DNA from: Gordionus sp. m RMFG-2023
Taxonomy: Eukaryota > Nematomorpha > Gordioida > Chordodea > Parachordodidae
DNA length: 64,000 bases
Direction of reading: 5' to 3'
Assembly: GCF_954871325.1 (NCBI RefSeq)
Contig: NC_088775.1
Coordinates: forward strand, 35,317,561 to 35,381,560
The stretch's first letter is position 1. Each line of letters opens with the position of its first letter. Under the pieces are notes generated by a model. It was not told where the DNA came from and did not search any database. It saw nothing but the letters and a program-made list of their open reading frames with translations. The position numbers were made by a program, and so were the translations under genes. Shown here piece after piece: positions 58,791-64,000 of the stretch.

Positions 58791-60220
58791 ATCGATTAAC
58801 ATAACCGATGCTCTGAAGTTTGCTTATCTCAAATCAAACTCATTATTAAATATATCTATAAGCGCTTATATATTATAATGCAGTGACAATCATAAGAAAT
58901 TTTAGTAAATGAAATTGTAAATTATTAGACTTTATATACTCATAACTTACTATTAATTTGACTAGTATAAAATGATATAATAAAAATTTTACTTTTTTTT
59001 ATGTTTCTTTAACATATCTATATAAATAATAGTATTTATTTTTGATCAAAATATTAAGAAATTAAAAGATTAACCACGTCAACTTTTGATCCAAACATAA
59101 TACAAAATTCAAATAATATTTTAAAAAATTTGACAATTTTATAGGTAATAATTTGAAAGTTCTAATACCCAGTCAGCATATTAATTTCATGTTATTAAAT
59201 TTAAATTTGTCAATGTACAGTTAATTATATCATTTATTTATAATTATTATACCACTAATTAATATTCTGCCTTATGAATTAGGAAGGAGGGTAATGTTAA
59301 ATTTCAGTTGAAACATAATTATAATAAACATATTCAATAAATAAATTATATCATATTAATAAAATAATTTTACGACGTTATTAGATGTTTTTAACCATGA
59401 TAAATATAATATAATAAATAAAGAAAACAAAAATAATTTAATAAGGTGCATAAAAAAAAGTTTAAGACAAATTAAACTAGACTGTATATACATTTTCAAT
59501 GGGTAGTGATGCAAATGTAAATGTCCAGTTGGCAATCATCATGTAAGGCATGGACAAATATTCTTGATATTTAAGTACCTTAGGTGAATTTTCATCTATT
59601 TGTAGAAGTTCTAATTGTACATAAAGTTTCAAATTACTATATATATTTCGAATTATTATAAATATTTGAATTATTTATAAATATTAAAAATATCCGTTTT
59701 TACAAGATCTTATTAAAATAGATTAGCAGGGCCCAAGACATTTGATAATCCAGGGCGAAAATGAATTCGCCGATCTTTTAAAACCACACTCTCAGTGTCA
59801 ATTGGAAAAAATTAGGCGTTATATAATTATATATGTTTAACCAAATTTTAAAATAAATTATTCGATATTAATTCCTATTTTGAGGCATGGTGCCTATTAT
59901 AAATATTCTAAATCCACTTATTTTAAAAAAATTTTATTGTCGCCCAAATGGTGAATACCTTAATTGATTCATTAATTTGAGGTACTAATTTATTTTTTGT
60001 GAAATCTTAAATAGTTACATTTATAGGAAAGTAATTATTAATTAGTTACATTTAAAATAATTTTATATATCTTATATATAACTTGTTGGGGTTGTCTTTG
60101 TAAGTGTTAATTTTTTAAATTAAAGTTTAAAATAAAACTTGCTTATATTTTTTTTCGCCAATTATGTTGAAAATCAAAATATTTTTATAGTAATCTGTTC
60201 AAAATTTTGAATCTAGGAAA
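58791..60220. other. No gene seen
   Basis: AT-rich. No supported feature. Confidence 0.45.
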
Positions 60221-60224
60221 ATAA

Positions 60225-60545
60225 TTCCCAGAAGATTACTCCCGGAAAAAAAAATCCCCAGGAAAATAATACTTCTGGTAAATAATTCCCCGGAAGAAAA
60301 TTCTCACATTCCCTGGAAAAAATTTACCCGAAAATAAATTCCCAAATTTTTTAGATCTTAAAATATTAAATTATTTTTAGAAAATTAACAAAATAGGAAA
60401 AAAAATTCCCACAGAAAATAATTCCATGGAAAAAATTTCCCCGAAAATAAATTCCCCGTTTTTTAGATCTATTAAAATATTAAATTATTTTTCGAAAATT
60501 AACAAAATAGGAAAAAAAATCCCCAAATAAAATATCTAAAATTTT
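60225..60545 (+). repeat. Tandem repeat of C-tract units, probable MULE end
   Basis: CCCGAAAATAAATTCCC recurs at about 60,326 and 60,441, within a unit of about 115 bp that includes TTTTTTAGATCT and AATTAACAAAATAGG. Smaller CCCCNGGAAAAA units precede it. The CCCC/GGAAAAAA theme is that of the MULE ends at 28.3 and 29.7 kb, and a MULE relic follows about 0.9 kb away. Confidence 0.55.
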
Positions 60546-61439
60546 GAAAAAATCAACAAAATAAAATAAAATTCCTGTAAAAATTTCTCAAATAAATTTT
60601 TTAAACAAAATTATGAATAATAACTAGTGATTATGATTAATATTAAACCTAACCTTTTTTAATTATTATTAATTAACCCTAACCAATATAATGGATAAAA
60701 ATACCGAAATATATAAATTCTGTGGCGAAAGTGAAAATTTGCAATTCAATAGATTTGATAAAAATTATTGTCATATATGATGATATATATGTGACGAATA
60801 GAAAGAAGAAAGTGGAGAGCATTCATTTTTATTTTATAATCATGCGAAATTTTGTTGGATAATTTTTAATGATATTATGATGATTTGAATTTAAATATTG
60901 TTTTTTTTTTAATTTTTACTGATTTTAATTTTTTAATTTATAATTTGGAATTCTAAAATAAAGAATCAATAAAGTTATATACACCAATAAAGGTATATAT
61001 TTATATTTAATTATAATTTGATATATATATGTATAATGTATATATTTTAATGAGGTATTTAATGCCTACTATAAAAATTTAACTGGCTGAATACAAAATC
61101 AAGATAAAATTTGCCAAATTATATTTTTTACTGCCCAATTACTGCCAAAATTTAAAAAAAATGCTGACCATTTTGATCAAAAAACATCTATTTCAATCAG
61201 CACTGAGTATTATATATTTCAAATCATACAATTATTATTTTGCTTATGAATTGTTTTTTTTTAATTTACAGAAAGGAAATAATTATATTTTTACTTTATT
61301 TAAGTGATATATGAAACAGAAGTCATGTTATTCAAATGAGACAATTCTAGAACGTATAAGCTCTCCAATTGAAGAGAGAAAATTAGGTAAGTCCCTTCTC
61401 TCTTCTAAAAAATCAATACATTAATTATTCAAAATATTA

Positions 61440-62945
61440 TATTTTGCCTCGTAACTATGTTTTCTTTGGGAGTGTAGGTCCCAATACTCCATTCGCCGAT
61501 CTTGCCCATATCGACGGCTATTTCTAATCTCATGTTTTTGATTAGTTCCTATATCATAGGTTTTTTGTGACCTGTAATATGCTGAAATCGATTATTCAAC
61601 CCTTCACATACATTATTTGTTCGATTTTCACCAGCAATGTTGAATGCATTCAATGTTTTAGGTGGAAACAATGGCTCTATTTGCCTTTGCGAGTTTCTCC
61701 CATTTCTTAACACTCCTTCACATATTCAAAATATAACAATAAATCTCTGTTTTCATCCTTCCCATGCAATAGTCTTAAATACTCCATCCCTCGTTTGACA
61801 TAATATACAACTAAGAATGCTAATCCGTCAATCATTCATGCAAATAAACATTACTATGGATCATTTATGCTGATTTTAATAGTTATTCTTGAATCCTCCT
61901 AAGAGTATTGATTTAGATGATAGAAACATCTTTGGATGGTGATATCTCTACCTAAAAGTTGAAAAAATAAATCTATTGAACTTTTTATATAGGTTTTATT
62001 AAATATTTATGTTTTTATTATTCAATAATCCCAAAATTGTTTTTAATTTCTTGACACTCATGTTTACTATTTAATCAAAATATCTTAGTTTTTCAACAGT
62101 GACTAAAGGATAATAAATAATTTTGTGATTATACTCAAAAATAATTTCTAAAAACATCAGGAAAAGGAAAATAAAAAATTAAAAAATTTCAAGGTCCACT
62201 AGTTCAAAATACAAAAATTAAAATCAAATTTCTTACATATCTCAATTATAAATTGATATAATTAAATCATTAAAAAGAAACCTAGAATATTTTCGATGAC
62301 ATTGATTGCAGCCTTTTCAAAATCCATATAAATTATTGCGGGATCTATCACTTTTGGCATTTTCGAGTAAAATCTTAAAAATTTCTTCATACGTTTTATA
62401 CGTTTTTCTTTGTAACAAAAAATATGCCAGGTTACCCTAATTTCATATAACTGCAGAAAAAGAGTAGCCAATTTAAAATTCCCCTCTATATACAAAGACA
62501 TGATTTGGGCTAACATCTTAAGCTTATGATCGATAACAAATATAATTATTTGTTCATTTGAATCTCCGCCATTATCATGCAAAAGCTGTTGTAGCCCAAT
62601 CTTCTAATATTAAAAGATATTATCAAAAAAATAATAAGTTATTTATAGGCTTAAATACGATTTGATCTGAAATGTTTAATTCTTCCAATGTGGTCAAAAT
62701 AGGAGGAAACCTCTTTATTTAGTGATTTCTAAGTGTCCGTTTGAGGCTATCCTCATTTGTAAGTCTTTTTCTTGATTCGAGAGACAATCAAATTTCCTCT
62801 GCATATATATTGACAAGGATTTTGATTTGTTTCTTTAATTTTATATTCTTGTGGATTTATATGATGAATATGAGGCATATTTTCCAATAAATAATTATTT
62901 TCATCTAATATTTCAAAATAACTGGGCATTTTTCAGCATTATATA
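61440..62945 (-). pseudogene. Second MULE transposase relic
   Basis: Minus-strand order: PHIHHINPQEYKIKETNQNP (about 62,860), HDNGGDSNEQIIIFVIDHK (about 62,560), MLAQIMSLYIEGNFKLATL, YMDFEKAAINVIENILG (about 62,300), then the end with PKTLNAFNIAGENRTNNV and GLNNRFQHITGHKKP (about 61,570-61,660). The first catalytic aspartate, expected in a DGTFK motif, reads EGNFK, so the catalytic triad looks broken. The RGCFYHLCQ block seen in copy 1 is not readable. Stops and shifts are present. Confidence 0.8.
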
Positions 62946-63759
62946 ATGTACTTTTGTACCTTTTAAAATTTATCGTAGTTTTATGATAATTGTTGGAATA
63001 ACCTTCTTGAAAAATTTTAGCGTTCTCAACGGAAGAATATACATAAAAAATTAATTTATTATAATTATAAAAAATATTTAAAATGGTAAAAGTAAATTTT
63101 ATAAAAAGTTAGAAAATAACATTGAAAACCGTTTGATTCAAAATACAAACAATATACAACCCAAATTTATAAATATTTATTCTTGAACATAACTCCTTTC
63201 AACGTTATAAATAATAATAAAATCAAGGAACAAACTGGGATTATGTAATAACATTTCCGGAGTTAAAAATTTTTCAAATAAATAAGTTTTTATTTCAAGA
63301 TTATAGATTGATGTTCGGTTGTCAGCTGTTTTTTGTATTACAATTAAGCTCAAAATATATATTAATCAGTTAAAAACCATTTAAAAGTTTAACCAATTTC
63401 CAAAATACGTTAACTCAACTCAGAACAAAATTGACAATACTTATATTAAGAATTGAAAAATTATTTTTCCTATACCTCCTGCACCTATACCTTCAGAGTT
63501 TATAACAAGCTAACTTTCAATTGAAACTACTAATAACACATTATCTTGGAAGTAAAATACAACCCTCATAATAAATTAATTATTCTGATTCCATCTACAT
63601 CAAAACCCTTATATACCAACATGCCAGCAAATAACCCAACTCCAATGTTTTTGCCTTAGACTCAAAGTAACAAACTTCTCAGGTATTAAACCGCCTTCTC
63701 ATCATTAGCATGAAAGGAATCTACCCAACCTATCACAAACTTATTAATATAAACAAAAG
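62946..63759. other. AT-rich, then G-poor C-rich leader
   Basis: From about 63,450 the plus strand becomes rich in A and C and nearly free of G, unlike the rest of the window. The change precedes the ORF at 63,760 and may be its leader. Confidence 0.4.
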
Positions 63760-64000
63760 ATGACCATCTATACAAACATGGCCCTCCAACCTTGCTCAGG
63801 TTCTAATACACTTTGCACAAAACTAAAACCCCCAATCAATACCAAACACATACAAGTAAATAACAAATCACTAGAAGAATTTATCTTTATTAAAAAAATA
63901 TCAACAATAAAACACATCCCATCTAGTGTTAATTACCAAATCAATGACCATCTTACTAAATTATTTGATAATATTAACAAAAATTTGTCAAATTTATATC
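63760..64000 (+). CDS. Unidentified ORF running off the window end
   Basis: Opens at ATG 63,760 (MTIYTNMALQPCSGSNTLC) and stays open for 80 codons to the last base (KLKPPINTKHIQVNNKSLEE, HIPSSVNYQINDHLTKLF). An in-frame stop lies six codons upstream of the ATG. Strong A/C bias and low G on the coding strand are unlike the neighbouring genes and are seen in some LINE ORF1 regions, but no motif supports that. Confidence 0.4.
   Translation, partial: MTIYTNMALQPCSGSNTLCTKLKPPINTKHIQVNNKSLEEFIFIKKISTIKHIPSSVNYQINDHLTKLFDNINKNLSNLY

Overview
The window is very AT-rich nuclear DNA (roughly three quarters or more A+T) from an animal. The best evidence is a voltage-gated calcium channel alpha-1 gene of the Cav2 (cacophony) class, read on the minus strand as 17 exons between 26,625 and 4,563. 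All exon phases agree and no exon contains a stop. Its sequence, the many 45-75 nt introns and the mobile-element set (hobo/Hermes-like hAT, FLYWCH-type MULE, RTE-type LINE, Ty3/gypsy remains) suggest an arthropod, probably an insect; the species cannot be named from sequence alone.

Layout. 1-3.9 kb: a hobo-like hAT transposase relic with its own small introns, fused to an Ac-like hAT fragment and MITE pieces, lying in what should be the next Cav2 intron. 4.5-26.6 kb: the 5' half of Cav2 (N-terminus, domain I, I-II linker with the beta-subunit binding site, domain II as far as S6). Its introns hold a Ty3/gypsy fossil (6.2-8.3 kb), a GC-rich hAT MITE with an 8-bp target duplication (11.27-11.66 kb), an RT-element remnant (17.9-18.2 kb), unassigned exon-like ORFs (19.1-19.8 and 25.1-25.2 kb) and an inverted-repeat MITE (20.96-21.40 kb). 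The first intron looks like a U12-type AT-AC intron.

28.3-29.7 kb: a decayed MULE with iteron-like ends. 32.4-38.75 kb: an old LTR-element fossil split by a younger, nearly complete RTE-type LINE. 39.7-40.1 kb: a second RT-element remnant. 43.3-44.9 kb: an internally deleted hAT with an 8-bp target duplication. 45.4-46.2 kb: an unrecognised host-like gene with at least two exons. 47.2 kb: a 19-bp minisatellite. 51.6-53.5 kb: a long imperfect palindrome. 53.7-56.6 kb: a second, inverted and more damaged LINE copy with a 16-bp target duplication. 56.6-58.8 kb: a second, rearranged copy of the hAT/MITE cluster seen at 1-3.7 kb. 60.2-63.0 kb: a second MULE relic. From 63.76 kb an unidentified ORF runs off the window.

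The genes do not form an operon or pathway: one large neuronal ion-channel gene and one unknown gene sit in a field of nested transposons. The most interesting points are the tRNA-like 5' head carried by both LINE copies, the AT-AC intron in Cav2, very small introns inside hAT and MULE transposase relics, and the recurring theme of short tandem iterons at the ends of inverted-repeat elements.
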